This document shows, piece after piece, positions 1 to 11,124 of a stretch of DNA of 64,000 bases (its first letter is position 1; each line of letters opens with the position of its first letter). The notes below the pieces were generated by a model, which made no database searches, was not told where the DNA came from, and saw only the letters and a program-made list of their open reading frames with translations. Both the position numbers and the translations under genes were made by a program. The DNA comes from Takakia lepidozioides (lineage: Eukaryota; Streptophyta; Takakiopsida; Takakiales; Takakiaceae): NCBI GenBank assembly GCA_030704615.1, contig CM060732.1, positions 22,940,001 to 23,004,000 of the forward strand, in the 5' to 3' direction.

Positions 1-1184
1 GAGATATCGGGATTTCTTGAGGGGTGGCGTTGGTGGCAAAAGCCCTAACAAGTCTGAGTTGATGTTGCGAGCTGCAAAAAGATCGGGGGATCCAAACAAG
101 ATTGCCAGGGCTGTCAACATGTGTGCGGAGGGAACTCCTCTGGTGTCCAGAGTTCCCCATCTGGAGGGCGAGGAGAGATTCGGGTCTTGTAAACGGAAAT
201 TGAACAGCCCTCCTGGGTCGGATGCAGACTCGCACAAGGCGGACAGGGACAACTTCTCCATTCTGCGTGTTCCATTGCATGAGAGGTTCGTCTCTGGAAT
301 ATCCAGTGCGGAGCAACGTTTCTCACAAAGTACGCCAGCATCTCCCACTGTCAATGAGTCCAGCGTGCTCTCCTATGATGGAGTTCACCTGCTCCGACAA
401 AGTGTGGCACATAGAACGTACCAGAGCTGGGTCTCGAGTGAAGTGCAAGTCCTTCATATCCAGAGGTAGTGCCTACACTCCAGCACCGACCTTCACCGCT
501 TTGTTCCAGCCTTACGGGCAGCCAGAGGCGAAGAACCACAAATTCTGGTTCTGCGCTGACGACTGTGGTAGGTGCGTGCGTGGGACCGTGCGACCATCAG
601 TGGTCATGAAGCCTCCTCCACCGAGCGTTTGCCCTGTCAAGGTGGGGACACATCTCACAAGTCAAGAGATTGCAATGTTGGAGGAGACAGGGTTTTCCCT
701 TCAGCGAGAAGCCTCTGTGCGTGCAAGTGCTTCCACTTCGGGAAGTTCTAGAGTGCCACCAGCCAACCCAGATGCATGGCCAACAAAAAGAAATGGGAAG
801 GTAGTACGTCATTTCCCACCAAGTGCCGAGCACTTCGGCAAGGTGGAATCCGCTCGAATGCTTCTAGGACGTGTTGCAGGCACTACGGAAGTTGCAGATC
901 CCGGGTATGGTCGGATCTACACTATGATGACCTCTACATCTGCTATCCATGACAGATTCTACGATATCACAGTTTCAAATTTCCCCAACTACACTTGTCC
1001 TGATTTTGTTGGCATGCTTTCAACAAGTTTGGGAAAGAGAGGCAAATTTGTACCCTGCAAGCATCTTTATTTTATCTTCTTGAACAGAATGATCTGTGAT
1101 CCCAAACGTGACATCTTCATTCACCAGGCCACCATGAGTTTCAATGAGGTGAATACACTTATGCAGCGGGACAGAAGCACATAG
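1..1184 (+). pseudogene. MULE-like/SWIM zinc-finger transposase-derived gene, copy 1 (3' part)
   Basis: This is the 3' part of a gene cut off by the window start and closely similar to the fuller copy at 33.4-35.5 kb. Two frames carry the similarity: 17-469 encodes the middle (FLRGG.GGK... to GSDADSHKAD), and a second frame from about 390 to 1184 encodes the C-terminus (VWHIERT..., FWFCADDC, TCPDFVGML, CKHLYF). The switch between them, near 340-400, is a frameshift that copy 2 lacks. The C-terminus has the layout of a SWIM zinc finger (CxC...CxH, known from MuDR/FAR1-type transposases), but the first cysteine is Tyr here (NYTC against NCTC in copy 2), so zinc binding is probably lost. Stop at 1182-1184. 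I read it as a dead mobile-element gene rather than a host gene. Confidence 0.6.
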
Positions 1185-1640
1185 GAAGAAGCTGACTTTC
1201 GTCCAATGCAATTTCCATGACTGAGAAATGTGTGTCATTTCAATAGTGTGATCAATGCAAAATAAATGGGATGGATAAGCATGCGTCGACGTGTTTCCGG
1301 TTTCCCATTTCCGGTGTTTTCGTTTCCTATTTACCCTGAATGAATGTCATGGCTATAGGTCCCTCGGCTATAGGCGCTACATGTTTCTGTTGACATGGCG
1401 TCCGCCACGTTGGCCGAATCCCACGTGGACATGTGGACTGCCACGTAGGCATGTTGACTGCCACATCATGTTGTTCACATGTCAGCACGCTCATGCCACA
1501 TCACCCTCATGCTCACGCCACATCAGCTGCTAGTCCCCTACGCTTGCGCCATGTCAGCATAGCATGAGCGCACGCTCACGCTATCACGCTCACGCTATCA
1601 CGCTCACGCTATCACGCTCACGCGGTAGCGTCATTTGCCA
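1185..1640. repeat. Gene-free stretch ending in a 14-bp microsatellite
   Basis: No credible gene. About 1380-1560 is rich in CCACGT/CACGTGG and GCCACATCA words. At about 1571-1624 there is a tandem of a 14-bp unit, roughly CACGCTCACGCTAT, about 3.5 copies. Confidence 0.6.
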
Positions 1641-3250
1641 TCTCACCTAGCAATGCATTTGCTACACAATAAGCTTCACTTCTCTTTGGAGCTCACGAAT
1701 CAAGCTTTTTACCTCCTTTAGCAAGCCACCAAGCCTTATCTCCTCTCAAGCCTTGGTCATTCAAGCTCCTTTCACTTGCTAGCTCAAGAGCCACTCCTCT
1801 CAAGCTTGAAAAGGCAAAGCTTAAGCCAACACATGCTCCACACATGCACCACCTCATACACAAAGGAATGAACTTACTCACTTCACCTTGTAGCTCTCCT
1901 CAAGCTTGAAGTTAGAAGCCACACTTGGGAGAGCATGCTCTACACATGCGCCACTTGCTTGGTCAACCACTTGCTTCACCAAGAGCAATCCAAGAACGCA
2001 TAGAACTAGCAAAAGCACTCCCTTCTACCGCCTTAGCTTGTTTGTTTGTCAACCAAATGAAACCCCATTTGGCTTCTTTTCACCATGAGAGAACAATCAC
2101 TTCTTAGCTTCTCTTGAGTTACTCAATGCTCCTCAAGCTACCCTTGTTGTACTCCTTCTATGGTGTTTCCAACCCAAGCATGTGCCGCTCTTTGGCTTCT
2201 CTTTCATACCATGAACAACTAGAGCTTGCTCTTGAAACCCTAGTGTCTATATCTCCATACACATGATGCTTCTCTTGTGATGTAAGAGCTTTTTTTCAAG
2301 CTCTCAAACCCTTGGTGCACAATAATACTTCTACAAACCCTCAATGCATTCTTTTCACCATAGAAGCCACTTCCTTGGCAAATGGTTGTCACAACACTTG
2401 AGATACAAGAGATGACGCTCCTTCTTCTCAAACTTTCAAACCTTTTGCTTCCACACACACAAGAGTTTCTCCCTGCAATACTTGCAAAGTCTTGTAACTC
2501 AAGAGCTCTCTCCTTGAGCTCTCCACCTCCTTGATGCAATGCAAACACACTCTCCCTTGCAACCTTTGCAAGCCTTGTGAGATACTTGAGTTTTTTCTAG
2601 CTCTCTCACTCCTTGGTGTACACCAACACAAGTGCTAAACTAATCCTTACACTCCGCACTCACAAGCATAAGGTGATCTTCTTGTAGTGATAATGATTAA
2701 AAGTGAACACAATGGAAATACTTCACTCATGAATCCACTCAATCACATAAACTAAGTCAAGCCAAGGGCACCCTTGCTAAGGGAATCCATAAGCCCTCAC
2801 CACACTCCCTCTCAATACCTAGAGCTATGGAGGTGAGAGAGGCTCATGGAGGCTCAACTACAAGAAGATGAGCCCTCCTCAACCCTCACAAGGGGAAAAC
2901 CCATCCCCATGTCCCAAGTGAGGCTTGATACCTCACTTGGCATATGAGACCAAATGAAGTCCCTACACACAAAATATAAATATAAATATAAATATCTAAA
3001 ATGTCCTAGTTAACTATAAGTAGGTAATTCTAGTTAACCATGACTAAAACCATGACAAGTTGCTTCAAACCCAACCGACATAATAGTTAGAACTATCTAA
3101 AAAGTCAACTAGTGACTAGTGAAGATGGCTATACATACCTAGAGAATTATGTAGAAACTAGAACTGTCAAGAAACTAGAAAGTCAACTAGTGACTAGTAA
3201 AACCCCCATTTTTTATGGCTTTGCTTGACATGTCAGAAGCTAAATTATCC
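1640..3250 (-). mobile_element. LTR-like non-coding region, minus orientation
   Basis: Read on the minus strand, this stretch resembles the plus-strand sequence at about 20.1-21.1 kb. Shared landmarks in the same order are GGCTCATCTT...GTTGAGCCTC, then GTGTGG...GGATTCCC, then GTGCMCTTGGCTTGACTT, then short units containing CTAGGGTTTCA.GAGC. The part at about 2270-2640 is a degenerate tandem of roughly 80-110-bp units built on CTTGTGA.ATACTTGAG and AGCTCTC. No coding capacity is visible. The simplest reading is one LTR or leader family present twice in opposite orientation; no LTR ends or target duplication were found. Confidence 0.4.
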
Positions 3251-3420
3251 CTACCTTTGGGATACCCCTACATTTGTGGGACCCACCGACTAGACCCTAA
3301 ATTCATGGGGCCATTTTCTCCCTACTTTAATTCCTGGACCATACACGTGGCCTTACTATATACGCCCCCCACTGTGATTCCTAGACCACTCTAGAATGAA
3401 CAGGGCCCGAATGAAACTGC
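3250..3420. other. Short stretch with no recognised feature
   Basis: No open frame or repeat that I can define lies between the LTR-like region and the short-repeat array. Confidence 0.4.
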
Positions 3421-5640
3421 TCTACATATCCCTACTCATCGAGGGCTTTCCATGGATACCCAAATCGTGGCCTCTATCTAAGTGCAAGTACAACCTCCAG
3501 TCACCAATGTCCTTCCAACACTTGATTTTGTAATTTAGTTGAATTTTCGGAGACTAAAATTGTTTATAATTCCATAAGTCTCGCCACGTAGGTCCAAATT
3601 TTGTGAAACCAAGGCGGTGCACCCCTACTCATTGAGGACTTTCCAACGGTACTAAAATCGTGGCCAAAGGCTATGCGGGTTAGGAGATCACTACAAACAA
3701 TATCGTGAATGCCAATATTTTAAAAAATCCCAAGTTACATTTACGTCCACGTGTACAAAAGACAAATGAAGGGCCAATCATTGTTCCAAGAAAGCCCACT
3801 TTGCTATTTTTCATGAATTTTCGGCGACCAAAAGTACTTGACATTCCATATCTCCTACACCGCAAGTCCAAAAATTATGAAATCAAGCCAATGCACCCCT
3901 CCTCATCGAGGGCTTTCCAACGGTACCAAGCACCATGGCTGGGCCCAGCGGTTTGGGACATCTCAACGCTACAAAACAAAACAAGACAAACAAACTAACT
4001 AACTATCTAGCTTCATATATTGACTAGGGTAGCCTGCGCCATTTGCCTAAATGTCAAGTCATGTCATCTAAGTCCAAGTGGAATCCCCTATGTATCCAGT
4101 GACCCTGCAGTTTGGGAGATCTCCACGTCACTGTTCCAAGAAAGCCCGTTTTCCTATTTTTTACGAATTTCTAGTGACCAAAAGTACTTGAAATTCCATA
4201 TGTCCCACACCAGGTCCAAAAATCATGAGACCAAGTCGTTGCACCCCTCCTCATCGAGGGCTTTCCAACGGTACCAAAATCGTGGCCTCTATCTAAGCCC
4301 AAGTGCAACCTACAGTGTCCTTCCAACACTTGATTTTGTAATTTAGTTGAATTTTCAGGGACCAAAATTGTTTATAATTCTATAAGTCTCGGGCCAATCA
4401 TTGTTGCAGGAAAGCCCACTTTGCTATTTTTCACGAATTTCCGACGACCAAAAGTACTTGAAATTCCATATCTCCCACACCGCAAGTCCAAAAATCATGA
4501 GACCAAGTCCACCTCGCTTCATCGAGGGCTTTCCAATGATACCAACCACCAAGGGTAGGGCCCCGCGGTTTGGGAGATCTTAACACTACAAAACAAACAA
4601 AACAAAACAAACTACCTTGCTTCATATATCTTTCCAACGGTACCAAGCACCAGGGCTGGGCGGCCAGCGGTTTGGGAGATCTCAATGCTCCAAAACAAAC
4701 AAACAAACTACCTTGCTTCATATATTGATATCGGCTCCAACCATTGTCCCAGGGAAGCCCACTTTGCTATTTTTCACGAATTTCCAGGGACCAAAAGTAC
4801 TTAAAGTTCGATATCTCCCACACCGCATGTCCAAAAATCATGAGACCAAGCCGGTGCATCCCTCCTCATCGAGGGCTTTCCAATGGTACCAAGCACCAGG
4901 GCTAGGGCCTCGCGGTTTGGGAAATCTCAATACTACAAAACAAAACAAACAAACAAACAAACAACCTTGCTTCTAGGGTAGCATGTGCCGTTGACCCAAG
5001 TGTCCATTGTCATCTAAGCCCAAGTGCATATATATCCAAGTGCGTCTCCTATGCGACCTCCAGGGTAACCGGTGCCGTTGGCCCAAGTGTCGAGTGTCAT
5101 CTAAGCCCAAGTGGAAGTCTCCTATGTATCCCAGTGCATCTCCTATGTCTAGGCCCAAGTGCAACCTCTAGGGTAGCTTATGTTGTTGGCCCATGTGTGA
5201 AGAATTGAAATCTAAGACCAACTGCAATTTCATATGTATCCAATTGCGTCTGTTTAGACCAATCTAAGCCAAAGTGCAATCTTCTTTTCATGTATCCAAG
5301 TACATCTCCCATGTAGAGGCCCTAGTGTCCCGGTGTCATCTAAGCCCAAGTGCAATCTTCTATTCATGTAGTATTATATCCAATCATTATTGATATATCT
5401 TGTCACAGGAAAGCCCACTTTGCTATTTTTCGCAAATTTCCAATGACCAAAAATACTTGAAATTCCATATCTCCCACAGGGCAAGTCCAAAAATTATGAG
5501 ACCAAGCCACTGCACCCCTCCTCATCCAGTGCTTTCCAACGGTACCAAGGGCACCAAGCACCAGCGCCAGGGCCGCGGTTTGAGACATCTCATCAATGCT
5601 ACAAAACAAAACAAAACAAACAAACCGTCTTGCTTCATTT
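3420..5640 (+). repeat. Tandem/clustered array of a ~200-bp short repeat with CAAAA tails
   Basis: At least six full or partial copies are clustered here: about 3600-3670, 3780-3995, 4125-4275, 4392-4610, 4735-4960 and 5395-5640, plus a fragment at 4628-4720. A full copy begins AAGAAAGCCCACTTTGC, passes through GAAATTCCATATCTCCCACAC, TCATCGAGGGCTTTCCAACG and GGTTTGGGAGATCTCAA, and ends in an (AAACAAAAC)-type tail. Between copies lie variants of CATCTAAGCCCAAGTGCAA. The same module occurs in reverse at 19270-19640 and 38070-38690. The short length and A/C-rich tail suggest a SINE-like retroposon that has also spread locally in tandem; no convincing internal promoter is in the right orientation. 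Confidence 0.7.
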
Positions 5641-5644
5641 TTTA

Positions 5645-6080
5645 ATAGCTATGTTTCATGTTTGCGTATTATTTTTTGGAGCCTGCCTGTGCAAAGCCCA
5701 CTAAAGTAGGTACTAATTTAGTAAGTAGTAATAAGCAGGGCGGCCTTCTCCTTTACAAACCCTCTCAGGGCGACAAACCCTCTCAGGGCGGCGGCCCGAC
5801 CTTTATATACGTTCTCCTTTATTAACCCTCTCAGGCCGGCCCGACCCCATCAAGCGGTGGGGGACCTTTCTAGAAGGTTGCCCCACACATGTCACCCCTA
5901 CAAACCACCACTTGACAACCCAATTTGGCGCCTGAACCTTCCTACCAATCTTTTTTTTCGACCCCCTCACACAGGGGTTATGTCTTCAAATCCTTGGTGT
6001 CACTTACAATATTTTAATTCCTGGGCCCAAGCAAACTTGGGGGGCTTATTTATTTAGAGTCCAATTGGCCTACAAGCTAC
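5645..6080. other. Gene-free stretch
   Basis: No gene recognised. At about 5755-5835 the words ACCCTCTCAGGGCG and ACCCTCTCAGGCCGGCC recur three times. Confidence 0.4.
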
Positions 6081-6088
6081 TTACATGA

Positions 6089-6546
6089 GCCTCAGAATTT
6101 TGTGTGGCCTCGTCGTAATGAGGCCGCAGGGTGCAGAGGGGACAGGGACCTGACAGGGACCTGACAGCGGCCCGCTGCATTAAAAAGGATCCCTATTCCC
6201 CTGTTTCTCTTATATATAGAAAAAACGTCGAACTGTTGGTATGGCGGAGGTTGTGGTCTGGTGGTAGGTCGATGTGGTGATGTTGGTTTCAGGTTCCACT
6301 CCTTGAATGAGGTGGTATGCAACTAATCTCATGCAGGTAGTTCAGCTTGGTTTTGCAACTAACTTCATGTAGAAAATCCTAAAACTACCCAGTTGTAAAA
6401 TTCATATGCGAAAAAAATTCCAAGTCCTTGACACATGAAGGTAGTTTGCTCCTATATTACTCCTATATTACTCCTATATTAATGAGACGGCCTGACGGTC
6501 GTCTGACCAGCCTCATAACGACAAGGCCACACAAAATTCTGGGCCC
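6089..6546. mobile_element. hAT-like MITE with 8-bp target-site duplication
   Basis: This 458-bp non-coding element is bounded by terminal inverted repeats of about 37 bp. The left end contains CAGAATTTTGTGTGGCC at about 6093 and the right end its reverse complement GGCCACACAAAATTCTG at about 6525-6541. A perfect 8-bp direct repeat TTACATGA flanks it at 6081-6088 and 6547-6554. Eight-base duplications are typical of the hAT superfamily. The interior encodes no transposase, so it is a non-autonomous element. Confidence 0.75.
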
Positions 6547-6554
6547 TTACATGA

Positions 6555-6975
6555 TATCTTACACCTGACCTATCTCCTTGCTGCCCCCCTTAATGCGCGC
6601 CATTTGTTAACCAATAAAATCACAACCATTCACGGCGAGGAAGGAAAAAGTTACTAAATGCATGTTCACATTTGTTTCTCACAATAAGATGCTTACTAAA
6701 TTTGCATCTGGCATGCTCATCCCCGCATCTCAGTATTACTGAGGCAGATCTTCTGGCTTAATAAGGCTCATAAAAAGTCATGTTGAGACAGGATGAATGG
6801 CCATCTTCCTGAAAGGCATCTTTCCATTCCGACAATTCCTACTCCCTCATCTTCCCACAAGGTACTACAATGAATAGAACCCTCGGAAAATCAAGAATCG
6901 TAATATATGTACATTGAATATGGCCTTAACTTGGTAAGCCATTGAGAGCATCCATACAATGGATCTAGCGTTGTA
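6555..6975. other. Intergenic sequence 3' of the transporter gene
   Basis: No gene, repeat or RNA recognised; it probably includes the 3' UTR of the minus-strand transporter whose stop is at 6976-6978. Confidence 0.4.
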
Positions 6976-9617
6976 TCATGTCCTTACATCAAGAGTAGTT
7001 TCATGCTTCACAGACTCGAACTCTGAGCTTTCCTCAGCAGGCTGGCCACAACAACCGGTGGCAGGCTGGTTGATTCCAAAGAAACCCAACAAAACTGCGA
7101 CCGCTCCAAGTAAGTTAAGGCGTGACGGAATCTTTCCTCGGAGAGAATCCACCACTGCTGCAATTGGCACTTGAATGGTTAGCCCTGCAGTTGCGGCCGT
7201 GGGCGTTGTCAACAGCACTGCTTTCGCCCAGAGGTAGTCACTCAAAACATTGTCTAGCAATCCTGCATGCCCACCCCAATCGCTACCCCATTAGGACCTA
7301 CCTTCATGTCATGCATGTCGTACATTGCTTTGATTGAGAATCTGCACCACATAGAATGGTCCTACTGACTGACTTCTGAAAAAGATCAGATAATTGTCCC
7401 ATTTATCAAATAACAATCTTCTGTCCCTTAAATAGAGTGTTCTCGGTTATGCAGGTCCTTACAGCAGCCATGATGTAGCAACACATCTGCAAGCAACTGA
7501 TAATCTGTCATGCAAGACAAGTATGAGAGGAATGTAAATACAGTTCCAACCTACCTTGGAACAGACAATTGATCTGAGTTTTCCAGATCTCCTTTAGAAA
7601 TCCTTAACACAAGCAACAATCTGCTGTGTGTGGTTTGCCCAATAACTAGGCCCAAAAGGGCCTGGGCTTTTGGCTCAGCCTCGAGACCTTCAAAGTTGGT
7701 AAACAGAGGTACAGGCACAATTCCTTGAAGAGGTTGTCTCTCTGGTGAGAGTACCCAGGACAATGAATCAGAAAGTGAATATTGTCTTCAGGTTGCCCAC
7801 ACAATGGGCATTTGCATTCCCCCTTTCCTCTCTGCTTCTGTTTGCTGTTCCAAGGTAGGCTTCCTGCCCTGAGTTTAAATTTCAGTCTAGTGCCTGTAGT
7901 AGCCTTGTGGCCATAGACCCCGCACCCAGTTTGGGCGGAACAAAAGGGAATACATCTTTGTGAGGGGCCTACTCCAGTACTTCCCTTGGTAAAGACAGAC
8001 AGAGACAGACAAACAGAGAGAAGATACTCATAAGACATTGTTTGCCGTAGCATAGTGGCCAGAGAGAAAGAGAGAGAAAAAACATGTGAACCCAGCAGGT
8101 AGAGTGGGGAAGAAGCTGCATACCTTTGCCAAGGATCAGGCCCCACTGAGAAGGAGAGAGATGATGGAAAGACTCAATGCCGCTGAAGTGGAGAATCAAA
8201 GCTAGTGGTCCCAATAGCAGCCCATTGAAGAGGCCCAGGTAGCCAAAAAAGAGAGCCGTGCTTGCTTTCCCTTCCCCTGCCGTCTCATCAGGCAACTGTT
8301 TGCGTAGGAGGGTGGTGTATATGGCATACACTAGAGCTGACAGTAAGCATAATGTGTCGCCCCAACCAGCATTGTGGACTGCCCCCATACCCTGTGTCGT
8401 ATCTGCCAGGCCGACCATGACGGTACCAGCCATGCACAGCAGCACACTGGACAGTTTCAACCATGTGAACTTCTCGCCAAGAAAACCCAGAGACACCAGA
8501 AACGTGAAGAGGCTTGAAGTACTGCTCAGTATCGTATTTGACTGTTACACAAGAAACAGCAAGTATTACCCAGTCAGGGATTCAGGATGTTGCATATGAC
8601 ACACTAGCAAGGTTACCTTCTGCTGTGTCTATCTCTCAACATGTGAATCATGAAAATGGCCATATCCATCCACACAAGAACACAATAATCAGGAAGCCCT
8701 CAACACGTATTTCCAGGTAATCATGTAACAGGCTTGTCATGGAGAGAAGAGGTTTGCACCACCGCACCCATTTTTTCAAAATGCTGGACTGCATTCTTCT
8801 TATAATTCGACCCACAAAACTAACAACTACCTTTATCTCCAATCCGTCACCCGGACGACGGCCTGTTGAACCTGCACCACTACAAGATAACACTGCTACA
8901 TCCTTCATTGAAACAGACGTCTGTTTTACTACTTTAGATGACTAGAGCATTGCAAGTCCGGAAACCACCAGCACCAGACTATGGCAGTCCTTAAGAGCAG
9001 AAGAAAGACCTTCAAGCAGGGGAAGTATTTAAAGCCAAGAAGAGACGAACCCAAATGCTAGCAAGAAAGAAACTGCCGAAAGTACAGGTACTTACAGTGA
9101 CAGTGGTATACTTGAGGGACAGGTTGAATGTGAACTGTGCTACAAACCAGAACGGGCAGATAAGCAACCCCACTCGAGCAATGTCGCCCCGGCTCCACAC
9201 TCGGCTTCCTGTAAGCTCCACCACAGATGCTACCACGGACTGTTCATTTGCGATGGTGACTTCCTGTGTTCTCTCTTCTTCCGCCTCCGGCACACCTTCT
9301 GTCTGGTCGAAGTCCTTTCCAATCAATCCGTCACGGGGAGGCGAATTGCACGAATTCACAGCTTCCAGAAGCAAGGTCTCCTTCTCGGGCCCTGCTTCAT
9401 CCTGCTGCTGCTGCTGCTCCCACTTACGGCGCAACAATTGCCCACCTTCCACGATAGGAATATAGATAACAAACAAAGAGTTGCATATGTAGGTGATGAG
9501 GAAAGGGGACACGCCAGCATCAACCACGGATTGAACCACGAAGCTGGCTGCAATCCATATGACAGCAACGGCTATCACATACACCATCCCCAGCGTCCAT
9601 CTCCATGCTTGTTCCAT
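6976..9617 (-). CDS. EamA/SLC35F-type membrane transporter
   Basis: The CDS is complement of exons 9617-9096, 8541-8124 and 7262-6976, which join in frame to 1227 nt (408 aa). Splice sites read as GTAAGT...CAG and GTATGC...GCAG. The ATG at 9615-9617 precedes MEQAWRWTLGMVY. The protein has about ten hydrophobic segments. A long acidic/polar cytosolic loop (QQQQQ, then EAEEERTQE) lies between segments 2 and 3. Family hallmarks are YTTVTSNTILSSTSSLFTF across junction 1 and GLLDNVLSDYLWAKAV at junction 2. This matches the drug/metabolite transporter superfamily, SLC35F5-like branch of plants. The substrate of these plant proteins is not established. Intron 2 carries a LINE fragment. I am confident of the family, not of the substrate. 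Confidence 0.9.
7560..8010 (-). mobile_element. LINE 3' fragment inside intron 2 of the transporter
   Basis: The minus strand encodes a zinc-ribbon-like segment CPLCGQPEDNIHFLIHCPGY, typical of the zf-RVT domain at the C-terminus of plant non-LTR reverse transcriptases, followed by PLFTNFEGLEAEPKAQALLG. The second peptide recurs at 49.9 kb as PLFTNFENLEAEPKALALLG. At about 7900-8060, still in minus orientation, lies the conserved 3' end: a GCGGAAC...CCCAGTTTGGG block and GCAAACAATGTCTTATGAGTA, followed by CT-rich sequence. The element is 5'-truncated and dead. Confidence 0.65.
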
Positions 9618-9632
9618 GTTTCTCACTGCCAA

Positions 9633-10157
9633 CAGAAGGTCTAAACTCTGTTCACAATCTTAGCTGATCTCATTCGAAACTTGCCCTATCACCATCTCGC
9701 TGCTATATTCCTAACTTCCTCAGCGCTTTACCCGAGGCGAGGATCCGTTCATTCTCTCCATCAAAGCACTTGAAACCCGAGTGGAAACAACTGCACCTAG
9801 AAAACATGACAGCCCCGAACACTTGCAGTCCACAAACCCGCCCAACGTCATCGACACACGATCAACCCCCACAAAACAATCTCCCACCAGATCACAACCA
9901 CCCACCATTCTTCTCTCCATGCTACATTCTCACGTATCGTACCCCAGGCTCTGGTGCCGCTGACCCAACAGACCCATACTGGTGCATGAGACGCACTGCA
10001 CACACAAGCTGGGATCCTCAGCGGACATTGTAAGCAAAAGCTTGAAAAGAATGAAGAAGTCGAGCAGCACACATTATCTTCTCTCCTTTGCCTTCCGTCC
10101 CAAAAGATTGGCTAATTCTCCTTCACCCATCAGATAACGGATCAAGGACGACGACAG
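9633..10157. promoter_or_regulatory. Upstream region of the transporter gene
   Basis: This stretch between the transporter start and the tRNA gene contains no credible gene. It is the presumed 5' UTR and promoter of the minus-strand transporter; no specific element could be assigned. Confidence 0.35.
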
Positions 10158-10241
10158 TGCTGGCTGTGGGATTTGAACCCACGCGTGCTGAAGCACAGGC
10201 GATCTTAAGTCGCCCCCCTTAGACCACTCGGGCAAGCCAGC
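10158..10241 (-). tRNA. tRNA-Leu (anticodon UAA)
   Basis: The minus strand folds into a complete 84-nt cloverleaf. The acceptor stem pairs GCTGGCT with AGCCAGC and the discriminator is A. The anticodon stem-loop is GGCGA-CTTAAGA-TCGCC with anticodon TAA. A long variable arm (TGTGCTTCAGCAC) marks a class II tRNA. The T arm is GTGGG-TTCAAAT-CCCAC. The perfect B box (GTTCAAATC) is consistent with a live Pol III gene. No intron and no encoded CCA. Confidence 0.95.
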
Positions 10242-11124
10242 AGCTTCTACCTCATCTCCATATTTCAGAGTATAGATATCTTTGTAAGTCAGTATAGATA
10301 TTGTCTTCTTATTCAATGCGATTACCTACCTCTTTGAGCAGGGGCACATCGTTCTCGTCTTCGTCACCTCACTCTCTATGTATGTATGTCTCCTTTGAGC
10401 TCGCGATGCGATTTGTTTGTGCCAAGCTTATGTCTCGTGCGCAGATGCAGGTACGTGATGATAGAGGTTCTTGTGACACACCATAGCTTTCTGGGTCTTG
10501 AAGGTTTCCCACCCGTCCAATTTGCTTCCTTCTTCGTGTGAAGAGGAAACCTCGTGAGTTGCGTTGAAGAAGTGGAGAATGGAGCAGCCTAGCGCATGAA
10601 GAAATAGATGACAAACGTGGGCGAAGTGAGTGGCTTGCGCCGCTGCACCGTGGCCGTCCTGGCCTCCTCTCAGACATGTTCTGGAGACCTCTCGGGGATC
10701 CCTCACAAGTCTCTCGGAGGCTACGGTGCTCGGAAACCTGGTTTTGTTCCGAGAAATTCGAGAAGGTGGAGGCTGAAGTTAGAGATTTGGGACACTCTAG
10801 CTGTGAGGGTAGGGGACTGGATTCATGTCACAGGGCGTCTGGTTGTTGACGCTCATGTCAAGGTACGCATTGCTAAGGTCAATATTTCTTTCATTTCTCC
10901 TGTAATTTCACACCTGAATCCCAGCTGACTAGTTCACATCCAAATTGGAGAAAGCTGTGGTAGGGGGCCTCATCTCTCTTTGTCGTAAAACATTTGCCTC
11001 TCTCTCTCTCTCTCTCTCTCTCTGTCCTACACACACGCACATTATCTGAGTCACTAACATTTTCCAGTCTTGCAGGGTGGTAGGGTTGCGACAGGCCCAG
11101 TTGTTTGAATCAGGCGCCTCCACG
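10242..11124. promoter_or_regulatory. Upstream region of the PPR gene with possible 5' UTR intron
   Basis: No confident gene. A CT dinucleotide tract lies at about 10995-11023. A good acceptor (TTTTCCAGTCTTGCAG) ends at 11075, 50 nt before the PPR ATG, so the transcript may have a spliced 5' UTR. A possible donor AAGGTACGC is at about 10861. An open frame at 10608-10928 is discussed under rejected items. Confidence 0.4.

Noticed and set aside
10608-10928. Open frame with a WDTLAVRVGDWIHVTGRLVVD-like segment resembling an OB fold of organellar single-strand binding proteins
   Set aside because: Only about 30 residues are suggestive, the rest has no similarity I recognise, and no flanking exons were found. 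A splice donor follows it, so transcript data could revive it.
11077-11124. GTG start extending the PPR protein by 16 residues
   Set aside because: Plant nuclear genes rarely start with GTG, and a splice acceptor at 11075 makes this 5' UTR more plausible.
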